This document shows, piece after piece, positions 1 through 11,245 of a stretch of DNA of 64,000 bases. The stretch is from Deinandra increscens subsp. villosa. Taxonomy: Eukaryota; Streptophyta; Magnoliopsida; Asterales; Asteraceae. The DNA lies in the NCBI GenBank assembly GCA_039602395.1, contig JBCNJP010000228.1:1-64000 (forward strand). The letters are read 5' to 3'. Below the pieces are notes generated by a model, which searched no databases, was not told where the DNA came from, and saw only the letters and a list, made by a program, of their open reading frames with translations. Positions within the stretch are counted from its first letter, which is position 1; every line of letters begins with the position of its first letter. Both the position numbers and the translations under genes were made by a program.

Positions 1-2030
1 CAAGAAGACCATCACTATAAGTGATTGGCCGGAAGGTTCGAAGCAGAAGCTAGCAGTTGAAGTTAAGAATGGCTCAAAGAAAGATGATGAAGGTCACCAC
101 AAGCTGGATCAAGAATCCACGAGCTTAAAAATATGGAGGTCTAGAGTAGGCCAAGAAGAACTTTCGTCCTAAGGGATATTGCTTCTTCAAATGGCAGGAT
201 GAAAGCACACGATGATTGAATGAGCTACTCGAAGAAGAATAAGGAGAAGCATTGTCAAGGAATCCCGAAGTCAAGCTACCTTAGGCAGCTTAGGATTACG
301 TCTTCCTTGGGACAAATGCAAAAACCATCAAGATAGACGACCTCAAGACGGATGTTAATACACGGACGAGCCTGACGATTCGATATTAGCAGCAATTGCA
401 AACTTAGAAGTCCGAATTCGATATTAGGAATTGTCACACAGTGTATTGCACCGATGCAAGTAAATGATCAGTGTTTGACAAATGTTCTTCTTTAGATCAA
501 TACCCAGTTAAGGGTAACGATAAAGCAAATTTAGACGTTGAATGAATTGACTCGCGAGATACTACGTGTAACTCATCTGTAACCGGAGGAAGACTCAACT
601 TCATATGCAAGGATCGTGATGGCTTGGAAGTAAGGATTACAAAACATGGAGGTACACGAGTCAAGAGGTAAGTCATACTCAATGTATGAGATTGACTCAG
701 AGGCAAAACCAAGAAGCCGAAGAACGTACCAGTGAATCCAATGAGCAACTCGTCAGATCAAGAAATGGGGTTCCATAATTAACTCGACGCTGGAAGCAAC
801 GCCAGAAGCAGCAACACCAAAAGCAACGTCAAGAGCAACGCTAGAAGCAACAACGCCAGCAGCAACAACATTAGAAGCAACAACGCCAGGAGTAAAAACA
901 CCGTACCAGTTATCTCCATTAGAAGCAAGAAGATTTCTTTAGATCAAGTATCTCGCCTTAGGATACTCCGGCATTTTCAAGGAGAAAGACGGAAGCCAAG
1001 AATATGCGTAGACTGCAAGAAGATAAAGAAGCTGTCAATAAAAAGCAGATATCCTTTGTTAAGGATCAGCAAATCATCCAACTAGGAGCAAGACGATTCC
1101 CCAAAATGATTGAGATCAGATTAGCACCAGCTAAAGGAGTAAGAATGAAACTAAATCTCGTAACTGAGCATGACGTTCTAAAGTTCTCGAGAATGACAAT
1201 GAATGCATGAGGAATTGGAAGGAAGAAGCAAACAGATTAACTAAGGCATCGGTACAATCACTACCGATTAGGCCTAATGGAAGATGAATTTGCAGCAGTG
1301 TTTACACCCAAGAGATGCAGAACATTAAATGAGGCTGTACACTAGGATTAGTTTCGTGCAAGCAGATATTACGAGCCACTGTAGAAAATGAGTCAGTAAC
1401 ATTCATGAATATGTACCACTTACTAGTGAAAAGGTGAGGGACGATTGGTGCCCAGAAGTAAAGTTCAAATTTTGCAGCAGACGGATAAATGTCTAACGTA
1501 CATAGAAGGTTAAAGTAGAGTAGCAGAAGCTTCAACGATAAATTTCGACCTTGAGAAATTTTGAAGCATATCCCGGTAAGGTTCATAATCAAGCTACCCT
1601 ATATATAGCTAAAGAATTATCACAGCACCCTGATAATATAAGATTGATTAAAGGAAAAGTTCTTTTATTTTGAGAAACGTATTTCTCTCAATACGTCAGT
1701 TCGATAGAAATTCTTTCCTAAAAAGAATTAGTATCTGTTATAGAAATACGGTCCACCTTATAAAGTGGAACGAAATTTCGTGAATAGAATAGTTAGAATA
1801 TTACCTTATAGGTAATAGAGATATATGATAGTTTGTCATAGAAAGTTAGTTGCGATGTTAAGTCGTAACCTAGGAACCCGATGGTTCGTATGAAAAGGAT
1901 GCATTAAGATGCATGAGAAAAGGTCCCGGATTAATCCAGGGAAGAAAGGTGAAAGGGTAATGATCTCATTGTGAGTTAAATCACAGTTGAGCAAGTTTCG
2001 AGGACGAAACCTTTTTAAGGAGCGTAGAGT
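1..2030 (+). mobile_element. Decayed Ty3/gypsy interior, 3' end
   Basis: No intact protein can be read here; every frame is interrupted and I recognise no pol domain. The only diagnostic part is the last 50 bases. They read in frame as K-F-R-G-R-N-L-F-K-E (about 1992-2021) and run into a purine-rich tract (about 2017-2029), directly before an LTR that starts TGTAACACCCC. That arrangement is the usual 3' end of chromovirus-like Ty3/gypsy polyproteins in plants. The upstream 1.9 kb is inferred to be the decayed body of the same element. It includes a degenerate tandem repeat at 786-900. Part of it could be unrelated spacer. Confidence 0.45.
786..900. repeat. Degenerate tandem repeat, AGAAGCAACAACGCC-like
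   Basis: About seven imperfect copies of a 15-base unit of the form AGAAGCAACAACGCC, with variants such as AGAAGCAGCAACACC. The 15-base period keeps a reading frame, so it may be a decayed low-complexity part of a retroelement protein. It has no diagnostic similarity I can name. Confidence 0.6.
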
Positions 2031-5000
2031 TGTAACACCCCAAAATTTCATAACTCGAATTATATACGTGTGCTATACGTGTTAAGTAGCTAAAACATAT
2101 ATTGCTATGGGTTGTGAGTTAATAAATGTGAAAAAGGGTAATGATTTGCAATACTATACATGTTTATGTTATAGTTACGTACGATATATGTGTTAGATAG
2201 CTAAACGTGATGAAACATATGAAAAATGCATATCTACCTATTAACGGGTAATAAATTGGTAAAGGATAGGATTTATATGAATGATACACGTATTGATAAG
2301 AAGGATAATTGATATACATGATATCAAAATGAAATATGTGTTTAGAAGTTGATATAATAGAAATAAATGATAACCGGAGAAAAATACGTGTACACAATTG
2401 TATTAAATTAGATATATGTGTAAGTATATACATATACATATCTTAATGGCTTAAATGCATGTGAAATATTCATTTGATGAATATATACGTAGGAATACAT
2501 GTTAGAGTAGTTAAACATGTGAAAAATAAATAAGAACGTATCCATACGTTGAAATAATGGTTAAAAATGAAGAAATACATAACGTATACGAGTATTATAC
2601 GTATTTATATGAACCCGAGGCTTAGGAGTTATTATAAATATGTCCGAAGATGATTTGAAGCATGAAATGAAAAGTATGTGAATGTAGAAGGGCTTAAATG
2701 TAAATTGATGAAAAATATATATAAATATATATTTAAATATGCGAAAGTATATAAACCTTATCAAAGGTATCCCGAGCCCTAAAGTCATTAGAATTATGTC
2801 CCATAATGTTTTGATACATAAAATGATAAAGAAATAAAAGTATGAGGGGCTAAAGTGCAAAATTGTGAAATATATACATATAAAGAAAATCATCGAGCAT
2901 GTCCCGAGCCTTAGAAACCTTTATAAATATGCCCCGTAATGTTTTAGTACATAAAATAACAGTTTGGTAGGAATCTGGGGGTTAAAATGTAAATAAAAAG
3001 CTAAGGGACCAAAACTGTCATTATGGTAAACCTGCCAGGCGTATCGCGCGGGCCGTTCCTCACTCTCTCGCGATACGCGAGCTGCTCCTGCACCAGAATC
3101 TTACACGTATTCGACTTGTTCTTCACGGTTTGACGAAATTGACTGGGCTAGGTGTCGATTTCGACCAGAACAGTCACTACTCGACGTGTAGGAACCCCAG
3201 GCGACCTCCTAGACTATAAATACGGGATCAATTGCTGCAAAACAACTCGCCAATTTCGAGATCTTTGATCTAAAAACCCTAAACCACAACCGAATCTTCA
3301 TCAGTCGAATACGAGCTGCACAAGAGGAGTTAGAAAGCGAATTTCTGCAGTCAACCCTTATTAGGTATGATCTACAATAACCTCTTTCAGTTTTTTCAAA
3401 ATCGATTTCTAAGTATGGTTTTTAGAAATGATGCAAAATTAGGGTTCTTGAGCTTGTTTTACCAAAATCGGGATATCGGGTGGGAATTAGGGTCTGAATT
3501 TTTGTAGGTAATCCTAATTTAATGTATTTTAAGAAAGCCCTAAGTTTATTTCACAATTGGAAAATGTTTGGTTAAGGTTTTGTAAACGGGTCAAAATTAG
3601 GGTTTTCATGTCGTTGTTCTGCCCAAATCAAGTAAACGGTTTTGAATTAAGCTTTGCCATTTTAAAGGATATTATAAAATATTATAATGGATAATACCCT
3701 AAGTTTTTTTTTTTTGAATAAAAATGAGTTTTGATAATAAAACGAGAATTTCATGAAATTAGGGTTTTGAAATAAGAATATTTAATATAAAATAATCTGG
3801 AGGGTTTGGGGACTTGAATTTTGATATGGTAATATGTTTATACATATAATAAGTGTATACGAAGTTAAAATGAGTAAATAATGAAGTATTGAAAATACCG
3901 AGTTAATCGGATATTAGAAGTTCGTGCGGACCGGAAGGGTAGGCGCCTGTACACTGGGGTTTCTGGCATAGCGGGTGTGTCGCCATCCCATCTGGGCAAT
4001 GGCATCCCAACACTGGGCGACCCCGGAGTGAGTGTCTACTTATAGGAATGCATGTCTTTATAATTATCAATAAAAGCAGATAATATGCCTCCAGGGGCAT
4101 TTTGGTCATTTTGACCCTTAAAAAGTATATGAACTTAATAATATACATTATTAAGTAGATAAGGTGTTAATATAAACATAAGAAGTGTTTATTATATAAA
4201 ACCTTGCGTTAACATCATACAATACGCAACTAGGTTTAAATCGGAAAGCGTAAAGGAGGTTCGGACTGATTTAATTGGCTTAAGAGAGCAAGGTGAGTTC
4301 TATGAGCCCACTCTTTAAATATTTTAAAATGTTTTAAATATTTTCGGGCTGATATACATATAAATGTTATGAAAACATATTCAAATGGTTTATAACTGAA
4401 ATATTGCCTGATAGAATTGTTAAAAGGTTTTTAATTGATATATACGTGAAAGGTCATGAAAATGTTATGAAAATGATTATTGATAAAATGCTTTACAGTA
4501 TTAAACTGTTAAATGACTGTTGATTTGAAATACACCTGATAGTATTTACGGATGGAATGTCCTAAACTGTTAAACTGCTAAATTGCTTTAGAAATGATAT
4601 ATATGAGAAATGTTAAGGAAATGTGTTAAAATGCCTTTTATATGTTTTGTGCCGATACACATACGTAAAATGTTTTAAGGCCTATGACTGTTATAGACAA
4701 TGATTACCTGTTATAAACTGTTTTTGAGAAGGTTATAATAAACGGGTAATGTAAAGGATGGAACTTTTATATAAAGTTTTAAGAAACGGAAAATGTGACT
4801 GTTTGGTCTAATCTTGCGTATGTGAATAAGTGTCGGGTAAATATGATCTTATTAGCCTTGTTGTGATTGTAAGATATAATCTATACTGGAACAATCCTAT
4901 ATCATATCTGTTTGTATTTAAGGTGTGGTGGATACGCCGCTGGTATATCCTATATATATACACCCGTAATACAATAGGAAATGTTATAGGCCCAGTCCAG

Positions 5001-6100
5001 TGTAGGTTTCACTATGATTTAACAAGACCCATAACATTATATTTATGAAACGCTTATTTCCATATACGGGTAACGAACTGGTGTTGAAAAGGTTATGAGT
5101 CCAAATACAAAGGTTATTAAATGGACTTTTGAAAAGGTTGAAAAGGTTTTAATCTAAGCGGATATTGTCTAGAGAAAAGGATGACTGTGGTTGTACAACT
5201 AGAAGCGGGGAACGACGGTTCTCCGGGGTAGCGACGGCTGCTTACTTAGAAAAGGTATTCGGGTGGCGACGGTTGCCCGAGGAACTAACGTGGTTCCAAT
5301 AGACAATGCTTAGTAAGTAAATGAATGACTGCTTATAATATTTCGTATAACACTGTTATGTTTTATACTTAATGATTATTTGCACAAGAGAGGGTCTGGG
5401 AGACCCAGAGTGCTTAAAGTGGTAAACGGTTTAAAGGTTATGATTTGATATAACACTGTTATGTTTATACCTGTCAAAAGGTTAATCGGTTAAAAGGTTT
5501 AACGGTTAATCGGGTAAATGGTTAACTGGAGAAATGGTTAAATGATTAACTGAATGAATGTTTTGGTATAACTCTGTTTTATGCCTGATAAATGTTTATA
5601 GGTTATATTTCGGTATAATACTTATATCTGATAAATGTTAATGAATAATGGTTTTAAAGTTATAGTATAATTCTGTTATGTTTTATACTTGATAAATGTT
5701 TGTTAAAAGGGGGCCGTTAGGCCCAAGCGTCGGAATAAACCTTCGAGGTAAAGGTAACGCTTTTTGAAAAATGTAGAACTCACCAGCGTAAGCTGACCTT
5801 TACAAAAATATGTGTATGTCAGGTGATGACAATGGTTAAGGTAGCAAGGAAAGGACTCTGGTGAGAACAGATTAGATGGGCAAGCTATCAGGAAAGGACT
5901 CGGTAGTAGACTGGCAATAGACATAGATAAGACCTAATTATTAGATTATGTTGTATCTTCCTTACTGTTGTACTTGGCATATATATATAAATGAAAAGTT
6001 TTTAATTTCCGCTGCATAGCTATCTCTGTTGTATCATGTGTTCATGAGTAAATCCGACACGTGACCCCTCCTGGAGCCAAGACTGGGAGTGGGCGTCACA
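2031..6100 (+). repeat. 3' LTR of Ty3/gypsy element, about 4.07 kb
   Basis: The LTR starts TGTAACACCCC right after the purine tract and ends GGGCGTCACA at 6100, giving TG...CA ends. Its length is unusual but within the range of large plant gypsy LTRs. A TATA box (TATAAATA, 3215-3222) sits downstream of a GCGTATCGCG/CGCGATACGC inverted pair. The 3' part has AATAAA-like AT-rich stretches and a sequence typical of gypsy LTR ends (GACCCCTCCTGGAGCC at 6063). No second LTR copy is in the window, so it is the 3' LTR of the element at 1-2030 or a truncated copy. The ORFs in it are short and not credible genes. Confidence 0.7.
3039..3222 (+). promoter_or_regulatory. LTR core promoter with inverted motif pair
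   Basis: GCGTATCGCG at 3039-3048 is the exact reverse complement of CGCGATACGC at 3069-3078. TATAAATA follows at 3215-3222 and a leader-like sequence starts near 3245. It is inferred to be the U3 promoter of this LTR. The pattern of self-complementary words upstream of TATAAATA recurs in other elements of this window. Confidence 0.5.
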
Positions 6101-6661
6101 GATTATGACTTTTGAGTGGCAATTCAATTTCAGAATTGGTTCATATTTGTTTTGAGCGACAATACAAATTTTAATTAACCCTACTCCCAAGTTTCAAGTA
6201 TAAAGCCCTAGTTCCATAATCCACAACCTCCTAACTCTCGCCGAAGACTTAAAGTTCTGCAGGCTACATTACGGCTCGAGCTTTGGTTATTCTGCTTCGC
6301 TAGTCGCTCCTAGTCCAGGTAATGTTCTTTTGTGGCCTCATCTTTAGTTTACTTCAATATTTTTTTTTCAGCAGTTTTTTTGTCTCAAACTATTAGTTTC
6401 ATTAACCCATTGTTTGTATTATTGAACATCATGATATAGCCAAAGAAATTTAGTTCAGGCTCAAAGTTGGGTATGTTATGTTTTTGTTTTTTTTTATCTT
6501 ATGCGTGTCTGTTAATAGACAAGACACGAATGTTGATGAATATGCATTAATAGATGTTCATAAAATGTCCTTGAGGACACAAATGTTCATATCTTACTCT
6601 TGTGTGTTAACAGATAGGACATATATGTTATTAAATTAGTAACATATTTGTTTATTTATAA
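6101..6661 (+). other. Possible 5' exon and intron of a hAT-derived gene
   Basis: This lies between the gypsy LTR end and the BED-finger fragment. A TATAAA-like site (GTATAAAGCC near 6200) is followed by a C-rich leader and a good splice donor (CCAG|GTAATG at about 6316-6325). A T-rich intron-like stretch follows. It is inferred to be the untranslated first exon and intron of the fragment at 6662. No coding sequence is visible. Confidence 0.3.
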
Positions 6662-6877
6662 ATGGCTGAAAACAGAAGAAACACATCTTAAGTTTGAAAA
6701 CATTTTGTAACTGTTGAAATAAACAAAAATGGAGAGACATTTAAGAAAGCAGAGTGCATCCATTGTAAGATGCAATACAATTCAACCGGAGGATGCACAT
6801 CAACTTTACAACGACACTTGAAAAGATGCCCATATATGAAAAAGAAGGAGGAAAATTTAGAGATAGAAACCACTTGA
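6662..6877 (+). pseudogene. hAT-type BED zinc-finger fragment
   Basis: The frame from ATG 6662 gives M-A-E-N-R-R-N-T-S, then a stop, V, a second stop where plant BED proteins have Trp, and then an open stretch to 6877. That stretch has the BED-finger pattern: K-A-E-C-x2-C, an S/T-G-G-C-T-S-T-L middle, and H-L-K-R-C with the final H-x4-C pair. BED fingers of this form are the N-terminal DNA-binding part of plant hAT transposases and the domesticated RICESLEEPER-like proteins. Only about 70 residues remain. The hAT dimerisation domain is absent and two stops interrupt the start, so it is a relic. Whether it came from a transposon or a domesticated gene cannot be told. Confidence 0.7.
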
Positions 6878-7372
6878 TAGGATATGAAAGGTAATCAAAT
6901 ATACTTATTTCTACACTTATCTTTTTAGAAAGTACTACCCGCAAAGGTTTTTGCTGAACTGCTTATTTCTTTCTCAAATGGTGAAATTTTCCCAATCAGT
7001 TTCAAAGTTGCACAAGTTTCTTATATGTTTCATTGTTATATTTTGCAGGTGAATCTTAAAAATGATTGTGTTTTGGTGATTGTTCGATGATGTGGAAGCT
7101 GTTAACCTGGTCGTATTAGTTTTCCTTGATAGTTTTGTTTTGAAGATTGTTACTTTGTTGCATATTTTTGTGCTTGATGATTTTGAAAGTACTATTGGTT
7201 ATGGTTTAAACATTGTGACATTGTTGGATATTTTTAATCTAATTTGATTATGGTTTGAAGATTGTGACTTTGGATGCATATTTATTTTGCAGGTTTTATT
7301 TGTTTTGCATTAAGTTTTAAGAATTGTTAGATCTATATATATTTGTTTTAAAAAAAATAAAAAAAATAACTA
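6878..7372. other. AT-rich spacer
   Basis: T-rich sequence with repeated GATTGTGACTTTG-like phrases (about 7140-7275) and an A-rich stretch at 7350-7367. I see no coding potential or RNA gene. It is probably the decayed intron or tail of the hAT-derived unit. Confidence 0.4.
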
Positions 7373-7528
7373 GCTCGACGAGCCAGAAGCTGGCTCGAGC
7401 TTTTGGCGAGCCGAGCCCGAGCTCAACTTTTTAGCTCGATAAAATAAACAAGCCGAGCCGGCTTGGCTCGGTTTTTAAACGAGCCGAGCCTGAGCCCACC
7501 ATAGCTCGGCTGGTTTACAACCCCAATC
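7373..7528. repeat. GAGCCGAGC/GCTCGGCTC low-complexity repeat
   Basis: A GC-rich island of alternating GAGCCGAGC and its reverse complement (CTCGGCTC), ending GCTCGGCTGGTTTACAACCCC. Words like these occur at the ends of many dispersed plant repeats. It separates the hAT relic from the gypsy pol fragment, and its own class is not resolved. Confidence 0.5.
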
Positions 7529-10262
7529 GCCTCGCACCCTCGGAAATACAGGAATTGGCTAAACAACTCCAAGAACTTTCTGATAAGGGTTTCATTCGAC
7601 CGAGTTCCTCACCTTGGGGAGCACCTATTTTATTCGTCAGGAAGAAGGACGGTTCGCTCAGTATGTGCATCGATTATCGTGAGCTTAAGAAACTCACTAT
7701 CAAAAACCATTATCTTTTGCTTCATATTGATGACCTCTTCGATCAGCTTCAAGGAGCTTCATGTTTTTAAAAAATTGATCTTTCATCCAGGTTTTAATCC
7801 TCTTCGTGTCACAGAGGAGGATGTTCACAAGACTGTCTTTTGCACCCGTTATGGTCATTTTGAATTCACCGTTATGCAATTCGAGTTGAAAACGCCCGTG
7901 CTGTATTCATGGACCTCATGAATCGCGTTTGTAAACCCTATCTTGATAAATTTGGTATCATCTTCATCGATGATATCCTGATCTATTCAAAGTGAAAAGC
8001 CGATCATGAATCTCACCTGTGTCTGATGCTGGAGCTTCTAAAGAAATAGCAGCTTTACGCTAAATTCTCCAAGTGTAAGTTTTTGCTAAAAGAGGTTCAA
8101 CTTTTGGGGTACATCATCAATGACAAGGGTATCCATGTTGATCGTGCCAATATTGAAGCCGCTAAAAGTTGGTGCACCCCTAGTACACCTACTGAAGTCC
8201 GCTCATTTCTTGGTTTAGCAGGCTATTATCGGTATTTCATCTCGAATTTCTCTCGTATCGCCATACCACTCACTATCTTAACTCAGAAAGGTAGAATATT
8301 CAAGTGGGGTCCTACTTAGGAAAATGCATTTCAAACGCTGAAGCAAAAGTTGTGTGATGCTCCTATTTAGACTCTTCCTGACGGGAATGAAGATTTTGTT
8401 GTTTATTGTGATGCCTCAAATCAGGGCCTCGGTTGCGTTCTCATGCAACAAGGAAAGGTGATCGCATACGCATCAACGCAACTCAAAATCCATGAGAAAA
8501 ATTACACGACGAACGATCTCGAGCTTGGTGCGGTCGTATTTTCCTTAAAAAATTTGGAGACAATACCTTTAAGTTACCAAATCCCTATTCTTTACTGATC
8601 ATAAAAGCCTCCAGCATATTTTTAATATGAAAGAACTCAATATGCACTAGCGTCGTTGGGTTGAACTCCTGAACGACTACGACTGCGAGATTCGCTACCA
8701 CCCGGGATAAGCAAACATCGTGGTCGATGCACTTAGTCGTAAGGAGAATGTTAAGCATGTTCTATTCTAGAGTTCTCATCATCTGTCTGACCTCAAAGCT
8801 CGCATCCTTGTTGCTTAGTGTGCATCAGTTAAAGGTGGTAACTTGCATGAGGAACTATCTTGTGGGGTCGAGCTTCAGCTCGATACTAAATCTGATGGCC
8901 TTCTTTATTTCATGGATCGTCTCTAGATTCCTGATCGAATTGATCTTCGATCATTCATCATGAACGAGGCTCACAAATCTCGTTATTCCATTCATCCCGG
9001 TTCGGATAAAATGTATTTTGATCTACGAAAGCTCTATTGGTGGTCCGACATGAAGAAAGACATTGCATTTTTCGTGGCCAAGTTTCTTACTTACTCGAAA
9101 GTCAAGGCCAAGCACCAACGACCCTCCGGTTTGCTTGAACAGCCGAGAATCTCGGTTTAGAAATGGGAAGACATTTCGATGGATTTCATCACGGCACTCC
9201 CACGAACTTCCAGAGGTCACGATAGTATTTTGGGTCAGTGTCTATCGTTTGATCAAATCCACTCATTTTTTCCCTATCTGTGAGAAGTACAAGGCCGATA
9301 AGTTGGCTCAAATATATGTTGATGAGGCTGTTCATCATCATGGTACTCCTTTGAGTATCATATCAGATCGGTAGTCACTTTACCTCTCATTTTTTTGCAA
9401 TCTCTTCAATCCGCCTTGGAAACTTGTTTGGATCTCAGTGTTGCCTCTCACCCTTAAACTAATGGTCAGTCTGAGCACACCATTCAGACTATCGAGGTTA
9501 TGCACCACATCTATGTCGTTGATTTCGGTGGCAATTGGGATGCTCATTTACCGCTGATCAAGTTCTCCTATAATAATAGCTATCAGTGGAGCATTAGTAT
9601 GGCCTTGTTCAAAGCTCTTTATGGTCGAAAATATCGGTTGCCTATATGTTGGAGCGAGGTCAGTGAAGCAAAACCACCGGTCCCGAGCTGGTTTAGGAAA
9701 TGACTAATAAAATCTCTCAAGTTTGTGATCATTTGCTCGCTACTATAAAGGAGTCATCAGAAGAGTTATGCTAATAAACGACAAAAGCCCCTTGAGTTTG
9801 ATGTTAGAAACCTTGTCCTTTTAACGGTATCTCCTTGAGGGGTGTCGTCCGATTTGAAAAGAAAGAGATACTAGCACCTTGTTATGTCGGTCCGTACAAA
9901 ATCCTTGAAAGAATAGGTAAAGTGGCTTACCGTCTCGATCTTCCTCGTGAGTTGGCTAATGTCCACCCTACATTCCATGTTTCGAACCTTCATAAATGTT
10001 TGGCTAATGAGAATCTCCATGTTCCGCTAGAGGATGTTCAGATCGACGAGTCTATGCATTTCATCGAGAAACCCGTTCAGATAATGGATCGTGAAATTAG
10101 ACAGCTCAAGCGCAGCCGGATTCTGATTGTTAAGGTTTTCTAGGAGTCTAAGCATGGAATGGAGTTCACTTGGGAGTGTGAGGACCAGATGAAAGCTAAA
10201 TATACTCATTTTTCGTTCAGTCTTCTAGAGTTTAATTTCGGGATGAAATTACCAAAAGTAGG
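7529..10262 (+). pseudogene. Ty3/gypsy pol, RT to chromodomain-like tail, broken
   Basis: A 5'-truncated, multiply frameshifted polyprotein. The RT begins at I/L-A-P-S-E-I-Q-E-L-A (about 7530), has G-F-I-R-P-S-S-S-P-W-G-A-P at 7585-7625, and the catalytic motif F-I-D-D-I-L-I-Y-S near 7962. RNase H shows V-V-Y-C-D-A-S near 8398. The integrase begins near 8960; its zinc module has lost both C-terminal cysteines (now F and Y), and I-S-M-D-F-I-T-A-L-P carries the first catalytic Asp. The GPY module (G-P-Y-K-I-L-E-R-I-G) is at about 9883. A chromodomain-like tail (D-R-E-I-R-Q-L-K ... E-F-T-W-E-C-E-D-Q-M-K) runs to about 10215. These are features of plant chromoviruses, probably Tekay-like. More than ten stops or frame changes make it non-functional. 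Confidence 0.9.
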
Positions 10263-10268
10263 GGATAC

Positions 10269-10332
10269 TGTAGCATTTCTGATGTCCGGTAATCCGATTT
10301 GATCCATTTCTGTTACCCAAACCCGTGATTGA
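10269..10332 (+). repeat. Start of gypsy LTR, cut by E1
   Basis: TGTAGCATTTCTGATGTCC follows a GGGATGAAATTACC... purine-rich tract, as expected for the 3' LTR of the gypsy element ending at 10262. The sequence runs to the ATTGA at 10328-10332, where E1 begins, and resumes at 51003 with the duplicated ATTGA. Only about 100 bases of this LTR are recognisable on the two sides. Confidence 0.6.
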
Positions 10333-10692
10333 TGTTAGAACATGTTAGAGTGTCTGATGCTAGGTCTAGGCATTTTGAATTGTATTGACTATTTTGTAAA
10401 GTTTCTGTCCCAGCGTACCAGTGGACGGACCAGTTGGTACGTAGCTCCGGACCAACTAGTACGTTGGTTAAGTTGGTACGTTGGGCATGTGATATAAATA
10501 GGTTCGAGTCTTTTGTTCCGAGTTAGATGAGCGAGTTTATTCAGTCTTAACTGTGTGTTTTTCATAGTGTTCCCTCTCTGGTTCTCTCTGTAATCGTTTG
10601 TTCTCATTATCAATCAAAGAATCGTTTATTTACCTTCATGTTCATAGAATTGATCAAATCACACAATAGTAAGATCCGAATCTGGTTTTGCA
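10333..10692 (+). repeat. E1 5' LTR
   Basis: 360 bases, TGTTAGAACA to TTTTGCA. U3 carries CGTACC/GGTACG words (10418-10482), then TATAAATA at 10493-10500. Pyrimidine-rich R/U5 sequence and AATCAAAGAATCG near 10611 follow. It pairs with 50642-51002. Confidence 0.92.
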
Positions 10693-11245
10693 AGTAGTAT
10701 CAGAGCATTTGGTTGCTCTGTTGCTGTGATTTTGGTCAATTATTCGAAGTCTAGAGAGAGAAAGTAGGATTTTGAGTCAATTCTCTTTATTTCGTCTCAG
10801 TTTTGAGTGTATTCAATACGAAAATTGATTTTAAAATGATCCTTAAGTGTTTTAGCTGAGTTCTGTGTCAATTCCCTGTCCAAAAAGCCAAAAGTATCAA
10901 AAATGAGTTCGATTTCAGTTGGTACCCCGTTGGTACATCCGTAGAACACCTTGGTACGCTGCTAGTACGCAAGGCAATCTCCTTCAGTGTTTTGGTCCGT
11001 TCGAATTGGTTCATAGGACAATCTTCTTAGGTGGTACGTGACAATTACTCGGTGGTATGTAGACGGTTACGCCGTACCAGTCTGGTATGCTACTCAGTTT
11101 GGTACGCGAAGTATTCTGGTCCGTAGGTGGTACGCCTGAGTTTTCTGGTACGTCAGTGGTATGGTATTGGAATTGGTACGCTGAAGTTGATTTGGTACGG
11201 AAATCGATCATCTGGTACGCTTAGACAGTTTTTGAGATAATCATC
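10693..11245 (+). promoter_or_regulatory. E1 primer-binding site and repeat-rich leader
   Basis: Right after the LTR, AGTATCAGAGC (about 10697) matches the plant initiator-Met tRNA primer site TGGTATCAGAGC apart from the first bases. The rest of the leader (10919-11222) contains about 15 copies of GGTACG/CGTACC or one-base variants on both strands. The same words occur in U3 of the LTR. The leader ends at gag ATG 11246. Confidence 0.75.

Noticed and set aside
2164..2893. Hydrophobic, Tyr/Ile-rich minus-strand ORFs resembling membrane proteins
   Set aside because: They are shadows of AT-rich LTR sequence; composition alone gives F, Y and I.
7373..7528. GAGCCGAGC repeats as a telomeric or centromeric satellite
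   Set aside because: Only 155 bases, irregular spacing, not the plant telomere unit, and no satellite period.
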